From JBMYZL01 sp049610385 (GTDB lineage Bacteria > Bacteroidota > Bacteroidia > Flavobacteriales_D > Sanyastnellaceae), in the NCBI GenBank assembly GCA_049610385.1, contig JBMYZL010000005.1:62001-126000 (forward strand): a stretch of DNA of 64,000 nucleotides, given 5' to 3'. A program made the translations under genes and the position numbers. Below the pieces are notes generated by a model. That model was not told the DNA's origin, made no database searches, and was given only the letters and a program-made list of their open reading frames with translations. This document shows positions 16,103 to 25,475 of this stretch, one piece after another (position 1 is the first letter of the stretch; every line of letters starts with the position of its first letter).

Positions 16103-18220
16103 TCAAGGTTCAAAGATGTCCCGTTCTACCTTCCCATCAGGTTGGATGTCTTGCATTTGGAAAACCATTTGCTGACCATTGGCGGTTTGGGTGTTCTGTG
16201 TGGGGAAGAGCAACCCGTCAAAGGCCTCATAGTTTTCATGGAGTTCTGTGATCTGAATGGTGCCCATGGGCCCTTGTTGTGCGCGACTGACTTGCAAGAG
16301 CAGTCCTGTGCTGGTGTCAAATCGAAGTTCTTTCGTGGTGACTCCATCTTTGGAAATTTCAACCACGTAAACGGGGGTGCCTCGATTCGGATGGATGCCG
16401 AGCAATTCTGCTTCATAACCCAAATCCGAAAGATGCATGTATTCGGCGGCAAACAGACTGGTTTGGTATGTCGCCAACTCTTCCGGAGACATGCTCATGT
16501 CCATACCTTGCTGGCTGTTTGTCCCAGCTTCTGGGGTCACCATTTGCCCCATCATGACAGCCCCGCCGATGGACACTTCTATTTTCATGCCCACCTCGAA
16601 CTGAGTTTGGACTTTGACATCTAGCACCATGCCTGGGCCAGCTTCCATTTGACCGATTTCCACGAGGGTCTTGAGTTTTTCAAATTTGTCCAAACCCCCG
16701 CGCGCTTTGTAGTACGATTCAAAGACATCCGTGGCCGTCATTCCTTCAGGTGCAGGCGTAAAACCAGATTCCCGTTGTCCGAAAGCATCGTAGAAATCAA
16801 TTTCTCCATCTGCATCGAACCCCACCAGTTTTTCGGCGACTTCACCACGGTTTCCGGCAACAGTGATGAACAATTGTTCCGGACGCAAGTGGAGCTTGGC
16901 CACCCGCTTGATGTCTTCGGCTGTCACCGCCCCGAGTTTCTCCAAGTAGGTGCGGTAGTAATCCTTGGGCAAACCATATCGCTCGATGTTCAGGGCAAAG
17001 CGGGCCACGGTTTCTGGACGTTCCAAGGACCGTGCGAAGCTGCCTGTCATGTAGCTGATGGTATTTTTGACTGTGGTTTCATCTACCAATTCTTCGGTCA
17101 TTCTCCGGATTTCAGAGAGAAATTCCACCACTGAGCTGTCAGTGACCTCGTTGCGGACATTGGCATAGGCGTCAAACGATCCAATCAAGTCGTCGGGAGT
17201 GGTGTTGCAACGCGCCCCATAAGTAAATGCTTTGTCTTCGCGCAAATTCTGCATCAATCGACCGCTGAACGCGCCGCCACCGAGGATGCTATTCATCACG
17301 CTTACGGCGATGACATCGCCATGTCCCGGCTTGAGCCGGACCGTATGAACGAGGTGCAAAACAGATTGCACCGCCCCAGGCACATGGGCGAAGGCGACTT
17401 GATTTCCCTGCGGTGGAAAGGGGATGGGCTCGATGGGGTTGGGCACCTCTTGGTTTTTCCATTTGGCCAATCCAAAACGGTCTTTGACTTTGGCCAAAGC
17501 TTCATCAGGGGTGATGTCACCCACCACCACGAGGTATGCCACATTAGGCCGAAAATAAGTGTCGTGGTAGGCCAACAAATCTTCTCGGGTAATGGATTCG
17601 ATCGATGCTTGGGTCTGGACATCACCATATGGATGATCGGCTCCGTACATCACTCGGCGCCTGAGGTTCGAAGAAATGCTCCCAGGATCGGTTTCATTCG
17701 CAGCCAAACTGCTTAACGTTTGGGCGCGCAATTTTTCCAGCTCCTCTTCAGGAAAAGAGGGATTCAGGACGACATCCGCAAGCAAATGGAGAATGACATC
17801 AGCATGTTTGGTGAGAGACGAAGCGAAGGCCCCTTGGCCATTGGTGCTCATGCGCCCCCCAATGAAGTCGACGCTTTCATCGATTTGGGCTTTTGACCGT
17901 ATGGGGGTACCGGTCTTCATCAGCTGGCCTGCGAATGAAGCCAGACCGGCTTTGTCTCCTTCAACCGGAGGATCAAAATCCAAAGTGAGGTTCCAGGATA
18001 TTCGGGGCAAACGATGGTCTTCCACGACGATCAATTGAAGCCCATTGTTCAGGGTATGCAATGTGTAATCCCCGATGGAGATTTCAGGTTGAGGGCCGGG
18101 TTCCGGCACTTGTGATCGGTCGGTTTGTGCCGAAAGATATGAGGTCGTTCCACCTGCCATCAAAGCGATGGCCAAGGCCAAAAAGGACAGAGGTTGAGTC
18201 ATGAAAGGCTTGATCATCAC
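16103..18220 (-). CDS. M16-family peptidase-like protein lacking the zinc site
   Basis: This 705-residue exported protein (N-terminal signal segment, LALAIALMAGGTTSYLSAQ) has two M16 repeats (about residues 45-260 and 265-470) and a C-terminal beta-rich extension of about 200 residues that resembles the outer-membrane lipoprotein-sorting fold. Where active M16 proteins have HxxEH it reads FAGQLM, so it cannot bind zinc in the usual way. Its gene overlaps that of an active M16 protein by 4 bp. Known M16B enzymes often work as an active/inactive heterodimer, so it is probably the regulatory or substrate-binding subunit. Location is periplasm or outer membrane (inferred). Confidence 0.88.
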   Translation of the reverse strand: MMIKPFMTQPLSFLALAIALMAGGTTSYLSAQTDRSQVPEPGPQPEISIGDYTLHTLNNGLQLIVVEDHRLPRISWNLTLDFDPPVEGDKAGLASFAGQLMKTGTPIRSKAQIDESVDFIGGRMSTNGQGAFASSLTKHADVILHLLADVVLNPSFPEEELEKLRAQTLSSLAANETDPGSISSNLRRRVMYGADHPYGDVQTQASIESITREDLLAYHDTYFRPNVAYLVVVGDITPDEALAKVKDRFGLAKWKNQEVPNPIEPIPFPPQGNQVAFAHVPGAVQSVLHLVHTVRLKPGHGDVIAVSVMNSILGGGAFSGRLMQNLREDKAFTYGARCNTTPDDLIGSFDAYANVRNEVTDSSVVEFLSEIRRMTEELVDETTVKNTISYMTGSFARSLERPETVARFALNIERYGLPKDYYRTYLEKLGAVTAEDIKRVAKLHLRPEQLFITVAGNRGEVAEKLVGFDADGEIDFYDAFGQRESGFTPAPEGMTATDVFESYYKARGGLDKFEKLKTLVEIGQMEAGPGMVLDVKVQTQFEVGMKIEVSIGGAVMMGQMVTPEAGTNSQQGMDMSMSPEELATYQTSLFAAEYMHLSDLGYEAELLGIHPNRGTPVYVVEISKDGVTTKELRFDTSTGLLLQVSRAQQGPMGTIQITELHENYEAFDGLLFPTQNTQTANGQQMVFQMQDIQPDGKVERDIFEP

Positions 18221-19545
18221 TGGGCAGATTCAGGGTCTTGTAAGAAGTAAAGGGTGACGCGGTTGTTTTTGTCGTAATAATGGACTGCCGCGTTGCGAAT
18301 GTCTTGCTTGGTTACGGCAAGGTATCGGTCGATTTCGGTATTGATCAGATTGGCCTCCCCGAAGTACATGTGGTAATTCGCCAAAGATTCCGCAATTCCA
18401 GCCATGGAGCTATTGGATTGGATGAATTCCGATTCGATTTGGTTTTTGAGCTTCTCCAATTCACGATTGGAAATCAACTCTTTCTTCATGCGATCCACTT
18501 CCTCATCCATAGCCGATTCGACATCTTGCGGATCCACACCCATGTTGGCCATTGAAAAGGCCAAGGTCACTCCAGGATCTTCTAAGCCAAAACTGAAAGC
18601 ACCGCAAAACAAGGCCAATTGGTCTTCCTCGACTACCCGCCGGTTCAGTCGACTGGACTCGCCATCCGACAAGACCTTGTTGAGCATTTCCACTGCATAA
18701 AAGTCAGGTGTGCCTTGCGCCGGGATGGGGTAAGCTTGTACAATCATGGGCAACGCGTCTTTGCCCAAGACTGTATCTCGGAATTCTGTGGTGCGCTCGG
18801 GCTCTACAACGGTCGGTCGCTCGATTTCAGCTCCACGGGGAATGTCCTCAAAATAAGTCTTGATCCATTTCTTGGTTTGTTTGATGTCCAAGTCACCAGC
18901 AATGGACAATACGGCATTGTTGGGGACATAGAATTTTTTGTAGAATGCCATGAAATCATCATTTGAAGCGGCATTCAAGTGTTCCAACGATCCGATGGGC
19001 GTCCAACGATAAGGGTGCTCGTTGTAGACGGCTTCCATGGTTTTGGGAAGCAATTGACCATAGGGTTGATTGTCATATCGCTGGCGCTTTTCCTCTTTCA
19101 CCACTTCACGCTGGGTCTCGATGCCGATGGACTCGATTTTGGCGTGCAGCATGCGCTCACTCTCCAGCCACAACCCCAATTCCAATTGGTTGGACGGCAA
19201 CAATTCGTAATAAAAGGTTCGATCCTGGGTGGTGTTCGCGTTCAGGGCACCGCCCGCATTTTCCACATAAGAATCATATTCACCTCTGGCAATGTTTTCT
19301 GAGCCTTCAAAGAGCAAGTGTTCGAAAAAATGAGCCATGCCTGTTCTTTCGACATCTTCGTTTTTCGAGCCCACATGGTACATCACAGTCACGGCGACGA
19401 TGGGCGTCGAGTGATCCTCGTGCAGGATGACATGCAGTCCATTTTTGAGGGTGTACTCTTCGAAATCAATGTTTTTGATTTGGCCCAGGGCGTTTAGCGT
19501 CAATGCACTCATAACCAACCCCAGACACGCGTTGTGAATCTTCAT
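18217..19545 (-). CDS. M16-family zinc metallopeptidase, catalytic subunit
   Basis: This 442-residue exported protease has a signal peptide ending near LNALGQ. The inverted zinc motif HFFEH is at residues 72-76, with the downstream Glu ligand in the EVVKEEKRQR stretch near 147-152. The second M16 repeat covers about 200-400 and carries no zinc site, as is usual. It leads the minus-strand unit followed by its inactive partner, ftsE and a GT2 enzyme. CAATTTTG, one base off the promoter consensus, sits 13 bases before the ATG. It faces hutH across 62 bp. Confidence 0.92.
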   Translation of the reverse strand: MKIHNACLGLVMSALTLNALGQIKNIDFEEYTLKNGLHVILHEDHSTPIVAVTVMYHVGSKNEDVERTGMAHFFEHLLFEGSENIARGEYDSYVENAGGALNANTTQDRTFYYELLPSNQLELGLWLESERMLHAKIESIGIETQREVVKEEKRQRYDNQPYGQLLPKTMEAVYNEHPYRWTPIGSLEHLNAASNDDFMAFYKKFYVPNNAVLSIAGDLDIKQTKKWIKTYFEDIPRGAEIERPTVVEPERTTEFRDTVLGKDALPMIVQAYPIPAQGTPDFYAVEMLNKVLSDGESSRLNRRVVEEDQLALFCGAFSFGLEDPGVTLAFSMANMGVDPQDVESAMDEEVDRMKKELISNRELEKLKNQIESEFIQSNSSMAGIAESLANYHMYFGEANLINTEIDRYLAVTKQDIRNAAVHYYDKNNRVTLYFLQDPESAQ

Positions 19546-19594
19546 GCGTACGGATTTGCAAAATTGTGCCTCGAAGATAGGAAGGATGAGGGCT

Positions 19595-19603
19595 TATCTT
19601 TCG
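19595..19603 (+). promoter_or_regulatory. -7-like box (TATCTTTCG) of hutH
   Basis: TATCTTTCG carries one extra base relative to TAnnTTYG and ends four bases before the GTG start at 19608, in line with the leaderless pattern seen elsewhere in the window. Confidence 0.45.
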
Positions 19604-19607
19604 CCCC

Positions 19608-21125
19608 GTGGAGAAGCAAGCAATCAACTTGGACTGGCTCAAAAGTGTGACCTTTTGGAAATGGATGGATTCGTCCTCAGCATTTCATCTGGCCACGGAA
19701 GCCGCTGAAGTCGTGGCCCATTGTCACACCTATTTGACCCAAAAGGCACGGAGTGAGGGTGTTCCCATCTATGGAGTGAATACGGGGTTTGGCGCTTTGG
19801 CCTCGACCCAAATTGCCCAAGCGGAATTGAGTGAATTGCAAAGGAGAATATTGCTGAGCCATGCTTGTGGCGTTGGAGATCCTGTTCCGGTGGAAATTGT
19901 TCGCGCGATGCTGTTGACGAAGGCCTTGTCATTGTCCAAGGGTCATAGTGGCATCGCACCGGCTACTTTGCAACGCATCATTGACATGTTGAACGCGGAG
20001 ATTTCGCCTGTCGTTCCCTCCCAGGGCAGTTTGGGTGCGAGTGGCGATTTGGCACCCCTGGCCCATTTGGTGTTGCCATTGATTGGAGAAGGTGAGGTGA
20101 TCTGCAATGGGCGACGCATGTCATCGAAACAAATGCTCGAGCAGATGAATTGGCAGCCGATTGTTCTCGGTGCCAAGGAGGGCTTGGCCTTGATCAACGG
20201 GACGCAAATGATGTTGTCCTATGGATTGCTGAGCTTGCGACGCGCTTGGCGCCTGGCGAACTGGGCGGATGCCATGGCCGCATGGAGTCTGGAGGCATGG
20301 AACGGCCGTTCTGAGCCCTTTTCAGACGATATCCACAGAATCCGCCATGCACAAGGTGCACGGCGGGTGGCTCAAAATGTGAGGGGATGGTTGCAAGATT
20401 CAAAATTGCAATTGCACCCGCGTGAACAGGTCCAAGACCCATACAGTTTTCGATGTGTGCCGCAAGTCCATGGTGCGTCCCGAGATGCTTTGACGCATGC
20501 AAATCAAGTGTTGGAAGCGGAGCTGAATGCCGTGACGGACAACCCCTTGATTTTCCCATCAGAAGATTTGATTCTCTCTGGGGGCAATTTTCATGGCCAG
20601 CCCTTAGCCATGGCGATAGAGCACATGGGTTTGGCCGTCCACGAATTGGCCAGCATTTCAGAACGTCGAACGTTCAAATTGATGAGCGGTAGGCACGGAC
20701 TGCCTCCATTTTTGACCGCCCAACCCGGCCTCAACAGTGGTTTGATGATTCCACAGTATACCGCAGCCAGTTTGGTCTCTCAAAACAAGCAATTGACCAC
20801 TCCAGCTGTCGCTGACACAATAGACAGCTCCAACGGTCAAGAGGATCATGTGAGCATGGGGGCCAATGGAGCGTTGAAACTCTGGAAAATGCTGGACAAC
20901 GCAGAGATGGTTTTGGCCATTGAGTGCTTGTCAGCGTCTACGGCAATGGAGTTGCGTGGCACCGATGGGATGGCTCCCAGGTTGCACAGTTTGCAAGCCG
21001 ATTTGCGCAGCAAGGTTCCCCATTCGGCAGCTGACATTTGGTTGTCACCGATCATGCATCAAGTTCGTGATTGGATGCTTTCGCAGGATTTGGGTGAATG
21101 GTTCCATGAGGACCCGGAGAGGTGA
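19608..21125 (+). CDS. hutH: Histidine ammonia-lyase
   Basis: This 505-residue cytoplasmic enzyme removes ammonia from L-histidine to give urocanate, the first step of histidine breakdown. The internal Ala-Ser-Gly (residues 144-146, in GSLGASGDLAPLAH) forms the MIO electrophile. YGVNTGFG (55-62), a TDNPLIF stretch, and GGNFHGQPLA carry other active-site residues. Start is GTG; no better ATG lies nearby. The other hut genes found here, hutI and ftcD, are 18 kb away, and urocanase is not in the window. The next gene, an ABC ATPase, begins 15 bp after its stop but has its own promoter-like box. Confidence 0.96.
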   Translation: MEKQAINLDWLKSVTFWKWMDSSSAFHLATEAAEVVAHCHTYLTQKARSEGVPIYGVNTGFGALASTQIAQAELSELQRRILLSHACGVGDPVPVEIVRAMLLTKALSLSKGHSGIAPATLQRIIDMLNAEISPVVPSQGSLGASGDLAPLAHLVLPLIGEGEVICNGRRMSSKQMLEQMNWQPIVLGAKEGLALINGTQMMLSYGLLSLRRAWRLANWADAMAAWSLEAWNGRSEPFSDDIHRIRHAQGARRVAQNVRGWLQDSKLQLHPREQVQDPYSFRCVPQVHGASRDALTHANQVLEAELNAVTDNPLIFPSEDLILSGGNFHGQPLAMAIEHMGLAVHELASISERRTFKLMSGRHGLPPFLTAQPGLNSGLMIPQYTAASLVSQNKQLTTPAVADTIDSSNGQEDHVSMGANGALKLWKMLDNAEMVLAIECLSASTAMELRGTDGMAPRLHSLQADLRSKVPHSAADIWLSPIMHQVRDWMLSQDLGEWFHEDPER

Positions 21126-21128
21126 TGT

Positions 21129-21136
21129 TATCTTCG
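21129..21136 (+). promoter_or_regulatory. -7-like box (TATCTTCG) of the ABC exporter operon
   Basis: The box lies in the 15-bp gap between the hutH stop and the ABC ATPase ATG (21141), four bases before the ATG. It suggests that the exporter operon is not simply a continuation of the hutH transcript. Confidence 0.55.
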
Positions 21137-21140
21137 CGTC

Positions 21141-21818
21141 ATGATTGAATTGACGGATTTGCGAAAGAGTTATCGCAATGGTGCCAGGACTTTGGAAGTC
21201 CTCAAAGGCATCACCGCTTCCGTTGATTCAGGGGAACTCGTCGCCATTATGGGATCGTCGGGTTCTGGGAAGTCCACGTTGCTCAATGTGTTGGGATTGC
21301 TTGATGGGTTTGATGATGGCCGATATCAATTGGATGGGCAGGATATGTCAGGTTTGTCCGAACGCCAAGCCGCGAAATACCGGAGCACTTTTTTGGGCTT
21401 CGTTTTCCAATCGTTCAATTTGATTTCTTTCAAGACGGCCTTGGACAATGTAGCCCTGCCATTGTACTATCAGAAAGTCCCTCGAAAAGAGAGAAACAGA
21501 AGAGCAATGGCGTTGTTGGAGCGGGTGGGTTTGCAAGAACATGCCGCGCACTTGCCGAGTGAAATGAGCGGAGGGCAGAAGCAACGGGTCGCTATTGCGA
21601 GGGCTTTGATTGCCCAGCCACGGGTGATTTTGGCAGATGAGCCCACCGGAGCCTTGGATTCCGTGACCTCTGAAGATGTCATGACCTTGCTGCAATCACT
21701 CAACCGCGAAGGGATGACCATGGTTGTGGTGACCCATGAGCAAGAAATTGCGAACGCTTGTCACCGAACCATTCGGCTGAAGGATGGCCTTATCGATGAA
21801 CATCATCTCCATGTTTGA
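21141..21818 (+). CDS. MacB/LolD-type ABC transporter ATPase
   Basis: This 225-residue ATP-binding subunit has Walker A GSSGSGKSTLLN, Q-loop FVFQSFNLISFKTALDNV, signature MSGGQKQRVAIARAL, Walker B VILADEPTGALDS and the switch His in VVTHEQE. The FQSFNLI and EPTGALD wording is that of the MacB/LolD group that powers mechanotransmission exporters. Two MacB-like permeases and a periplasmic adaptor follow directly, making a complete export system whose energy input is this protein. The permease start overlaps its stop by 8 bp. Confidence 0.93.
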   Translation: MIELTDLRKSYRNGARTLEVLKGITASVDSGELVAIMGSSGSGKSTLLNVLGLLDGFDDGRYQLDGQDMSGLSERQAAKYRSTFLGFVFQSFNLISFKTALDNVALPLYYQKVPRKERNRRAMALLERVGLQEHAAHLPSEMSGGQKQRVAIARALIAQPRVILADEPTGALDSVTSEDVMTLLQSLNREGMTMVVVTHEQEIANACHRTIRLKDGLIDEHHLHV

Positions 21819-23043
21819 CCGTGAGAATTGGCTTGAAATTGCGCATACCGTGGTCAGCAATCCATTGCGAACCGCATTGACGGGATTGTCCGTTGCCTTG
21901 GGCATTTTCATACTGGTGGTGATGCAAGGGCTGGGTTTTGGCTTGCAAAATGGGGTGGAACAACAATTTGCTGACGAGGCTTCAAATTCCTTGTGGATTT
22001 CCACGCGGCGCACCCAACTTGCTTATCGTGGGTACCAACCGAATCGGGCAATTTCATTGAAGAATGAAGACGCAAAAGCTTTGCGAGAGGTGGCCAAAAA
22101 CCCCGAAGTTCACAGTCGAAGGATATCGATGTGGGGAGCGCAAATTTCGGCCAATGGAAGAGAAGGGAGTTTTTCAATTCGTGGCGTGGATCCTGGCCAT
22201 TTGCAACTGGTAAAAAACCATCTCACAGCTGGGCGTTTCATCTCTCAAAGGGATGTTGATGAATCTCGGAAAGTGGCGGTGATCGGTGGACAAATCCGCA
22301 AGGAGATTTATGATGGCACAGGGGTGGAACCCGTCGGCAGTTTCGTTCGTCTCCGCGGGGTGTTGTTTCGGGTCATCGGAATGTTTGATGATCCAGGAAG
22401 TCGTTGGGAAAATCAATCGGTTTACTTGCCTGCATCCACCGTTCAATCGTATTTCCGTTTTGGGGAACCCGTGGATCAGTACATTTTGTCGACGGGCACG
22501 ATGGATTTGGAACAAACAACCCAACAAACAGCTCAACTTGACGGTTTTCTTCGTGAACGCAAATCCATCCATCCTGAAGATGGCTCCGCGGTTCGCATTC
22601 GCAACAACAATGAGAATGCTGCTGAGTTTGAGAACATTTTTTTGGGCATCCGATGGTTTATTTGGTGCATTGGCATGATGACCTTGTTGGCAGGGGCTGT
22701 GGGTGTGGCCAACATCATGGCCATTGTCGTCAAAGAGCGCACTCAAGAAATCGGGATTCGAAAGGCAATTGGGGCGACGTCTTCAAGTTTGGTGGGTTTG
22801 ATTGTTCAGGAAAGTGTGGCCTTGATGTTCATTTCGGGTTTGTTCGGTCTGGTGATGGGGGTTTGGACTTTGGAATTTGCGGGCCCTCGAATAGATCATG
22901 ACTTTTTCAAGTCACCTGAAATCAACTTCGAATTAACCCTGAGTGCTTTGGGCATTTTGGTTGTAACTGGGGCAATGAGTGGTCTGGGACCGGCTTTGCG
23001 TGCAGTCCGCATTCGTCCTGTTGAAGCCTTGAAAGACGAATGA
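21811..23043 (+). CDS. MacB-like ABC transporter permease, subunit 1
   Basis: This permease has about 410 residues from ATG 21811. I prefer this start over 21796 or 21784 because it aligns FDRENW with the WDRDSW start of the next permease. The topology is MacB-like: one N-terminal helix (LTGLSVALGIFILVV), a large periplasmic domain (about residues 50-280) and three C-terminal helices with the KERTQEIGIRKAIGA coupling helix and a closing RIRPVEALK. It probably pairs with the following homologue to form a heterodimeric permease. Substrate is unknown; the family exports lipoproteins, peptides or toxins. Confidence 0.92.
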   Translation: MFDRENWLEIAHTVVSNPLRTALTGLSVALGIFILVVMQGLGFGLQNGVEQQFADEASNSLWISTRRTQLAYRGYQPNRAISLKNEDAKALREVAKNPEVHSRRISMWGAQISANGREGSFSIRGVDPGHLQLVKNHLTAGRFISQRDVDESRKVAVIGGQIRKEIYDGTGVEPVGSFVRLRGVLFRVIGMFDDPGSRWENQSVYLPASTVQSYFRFGEPVDQYILSTGTMDLEQTTQQTAQLDGFLRERKSIHPEDGSAVRIRNNNENAAEFENIFLGIRWFIWCIGMMTLLAGAVGVANIMAIVVKERTQEIGIRKAIGATSSSLVGLIVQESVALMFISGLFGLVMGVWTLEFAGPRIDHDFFKSPEINFELTLSALGILVVTGAMSGLGPALRAVRIRPVEALKDE

Positions 23044-23044
23044 G

Positions 23045-24310
23045 ATGAGGATTTGGGATCGCGATAGTTGGCAGGAGTTGTTGCAAGTTTTCTTGCGCAA
23101 TCCGTTTCGCACCTTCTTGTCGGGGTTGGGTGTGGGATGGGGACTCTTGATGATTTTGATCACGATCGGTGCCACATCAGGCCTGGAAAATGGTGTGAAA
23201 GGCCAAATCGGTGACCGTGCCCGCAACAGCATGTTCCTCTGGTCTCAGCGGACCTCCATCCCTTATGCCGGCTATCGGCAAGGTCGATGGTTTGAGATTG
23301 ATACCTCCGATGTGACTTGGTTGAGAACCCAGACGCAACACATTACAATTGTGGCTCCACGCAATCAATTGGGGGGATACAGGGGCGCCAACAACGTGAC
23401 CCATGGCCTTAAGTCTGGTGCTTTTAACATTTACGGTGATATCCCGGACTATCAATGGATCGAACCCATGCGCATTCGCAAGGGACGCTACCTCAATCAA
23501 GCTGACATCGAGGGCAAACGAAAAGTGGCGGTGATTGGCGAAAGCGTAGAAAAGATTTTGTTTGAGCCAGGTGAGACCGTTTTGGGTGAACCTGTTTCGG
23601 TTAACGGGGTCAATTTTCAAGTTGTTGGCGTATACGGTTCGATTCGAACTGGTGAGGACGAAGAAGAAGCCGAAAACAGCATTTTCGTTCCGTTTTCCAC
23701 TTTTGGCCAAGCGTTCAACCGGGGAGATGAGGTGGGATGGCTGAGCATGCTTTTTGATGAATCGGTTCATGCAGATTCGGCGGCTGCAGAAGTTTTGGGC
23801 CTGTTGCGTGCGCGGAAATCGGTTCATCCAGATGATGAACGTGCATTTGGGTGGTGGTCCATGGCGACGGAGTTTGAGGAAATTGAAACTGTATTTTCAG
23901 CCTTGCACTGGGTTTCAGTTGTTTTTGGCGGATTGGCCTTGCTGGCTGGAATTATTGGCATTGTGAACATCATGTTGATCACAGTCAAGGAGCGCACCAA
24001 GGAATTGGGCATTCGAAGGGCCTTGGGGGCTTCACCTTATGAGGTTGTTTCTGGCATCATGGGAGAAACCCTATTGCTGACTTTTTTTGCTGGCTTATCG
24101 GGGGCGATTGTAGGGGTTTGGGTCATTGAATGGGTTAGCGATGTTGTGGCTGAAATGCCAGATTCGGGCAGTTTCAGCAATCCCCAGATTCAATTGGATG
24201 CGGTCGTCAATGCCTTGTTGACCATGATGATGATGGGGACAATTGCAGGTGTGCTGCCCGCCTTGCGCGCCATATCGATCCGACCGGTTGAGGCCATTAG
24301 AACTGAATAA
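23045..24310 (+). CDS. MacB-like ABC transporter permease, subunit 2
   Basis: This 421-residue paralogue of the preceding permease shares its topology: N-terminal helix (FLSGLGVGWGLLMILI), a periplasmic domain, three C-terminal helices, KERTKELGIRRALGA, and the closing SIRPVEAIR. It starts 1 bp after the upstream stop. Two different permeases with one ATPase and one adaptor suggest an obligate heterodimer rather than the MacB homodimer. The adaptor follows after 16 bp. Confidence 0.92.
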   Translation: MRIWDRDSWQELLQVFLRNPFRTFLSGLGVGWGLLMILITIGATSGLENGVKGQIGDRARNSMFLWSQRTSIPYAGYRQGRWFEIDTSDVTWLRTQTQHITIVAPRNQLGGYRGANNVTHGLKSGAFNIYGDIPDYQWIEPMRIRKGRYLNQADIEGKRKVAVIGESVEKILFEPGETVLGEPVSVNGVNFQVVGVYGSIRTGEDEEEAENSIFVPFSTFGQAFNRGDEVGWLSMLFDESVHADSAAAEVLGLLRARKSVHPDDERAFGWWSMATEFEEIETVFSALHWVSVVFGGLALLAGIIGIVNIMLITVKERTKELGIRRALGASPYEVVSGIMGETLLLTFFAGLSGAIVGVWVIEWVSDVVAEMPDSGSFSNPQIQLDAVVNALLTMMMMGTIAGVLPALRAISIRPVEAIRTE

Positions 24311-24326
24311 AAAGAAGACTTTTGTG

Positions 24327-25430
24327 ATGAAAAAAGGATCTCTGATTGTGCTCATTTTGGTGTTGCTTTCCGTGCTTGGGCTCGGGGCCTACACCTTGAT
24401 TTTTTTGAAAGAAAAAGAACAGATCGAGCCCGCGACATATCGCACAGAGCAGCCGAGAACAGGTGATATCATGCTCAAGACCATGGCCACGGGCACCATC
24501 CAACCACGTCAAGAAATCTTGATCAAGCCCAATATTTCAGGCATCATCCGCGACGTCTTGGTTGAGGCTGGTGACACGGTTCGAACAGGTGATGTCCTGG
24601 CAGAAGTGACGGTGGTTCCCAACATGAGTGCTTTGTCAAGCGCTGAATCGAGGCTGGAACGTGCCAAAATTGGCAGGTTGGATGCCGAACAAAATCATAC
24701 CAGGAACGCACAATTGCGAGAGGAAGGGGTCATTTCTGAAGCGGATTTTCAGCCGTTTGTGACCACATTGGCCAATGCCGTTGAGGAAGTGCTTGCTGCA
24801 GAGGACAACCTCCGAATCATCCGAGATGGTGTGACGTCGCGCAACCAAGGCGTGAGCAATACCTTGATCCGTTCGACGATCGGCGGCATGGTGCTCGATG
24901 TGCCGATCAAGCGAGGCAATTCTGTCATTGAGGCGAACAATTTCAATGAAGGAACGACGATCGCCTCGGTAGCGGACATGGCGGATTTGATTTTCATGGG
25001 CAAAATCGATGAGAGTGAGGTCGAGAAATTGTTTGTGGGGATGGATTTGGTGTTGCGAATTGGAGCCATTGAAGGGTCATCTATCCCGGCAAAATTGGAA
25101 TACATCGCGCCCAAGGGTTTGGAAGAAAATGGTGCTGTTCAATTTGAAATCAAGGCGGCGGTAAAATTGGATGAGGGCCAATTTCTGCGCGCAGGGTATT
25201 CTGCAAATGCGGATGTGGTGTTGGACAAACGCACGCAAGTGCCTGTTATGAGTGAACTTTTGGTGCAATATGACGAGGCAGGTTCGTTTGTGGAAGTAGA
25301 AATCGGCGACCAACTTTTTGAGCGTCGAAATGTGGAACTTGGACTTTCCGACGGCATTTCTGTGGAAATTCTGGGTGGAGTGGAAATGGAGGATCACATC
25401 AAGGTTTGGAATCAGCCTCAATTCGAGTAA
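24327..25430 (+). CDS. Periplasmic adaptor (membrane fusion protein) of the ABC exporter
   Basis: This 367-residue MacA/HlyD-type adaptor starts at ATG 24327 (GTG 24324 possible); the longer frame overlaps the permease. It has an N-terminal anchor helix (LIVLILVLLSVLGLGAYTLIF), a barrel-sandwich half (GTIQPRQEILIKPNISG), a hairpin of alpha-helices (about residues 105-185), the second half-motif (IGGMVLDVPIKRGNSV), and beta-barrel and membrane-proximal domains. It should link the MacB-like permeases to an outer-membrane exit duct; no TolC-like gene is in the window. Confidence 0.92.
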   Translation: MKKGSLIVLILVLLSVLGLGAYTLIFLKEKEQIEPATYRTEQPRTGDIMLKTMATGTIQPRQEILIKPNISGIIRDVLVEAGDTVRTGDVLAEVTVVPNMSALSSAESRLERAKIGRLDAEQNHTRNAQLREEGVISEADFQPFVTTLANAVEEVLAAEDNLRIIRDGVTSRNQGVSNTLIRSTIGGMVLDVPIKRGNSVIEANNFNEGTTIASVADMADLIFMGKIDESEVEKLFVGMDLVLRIGAIEGSSIPAKLEYIAPKGLEENGAVQFEIKAAVKLDEGQFLRAGYSANADVVLDKRTQVPVMSELLVQYDEAGSFVEVEIGDQLFERRNVELGLSDGISVEILGGVEMEDHIKVWNQPQFE

Positions 25431-25475
25431 TTGCGGTTAACGGATTGGAGTAACTTGCGCCCTTCAAATCAAGCC

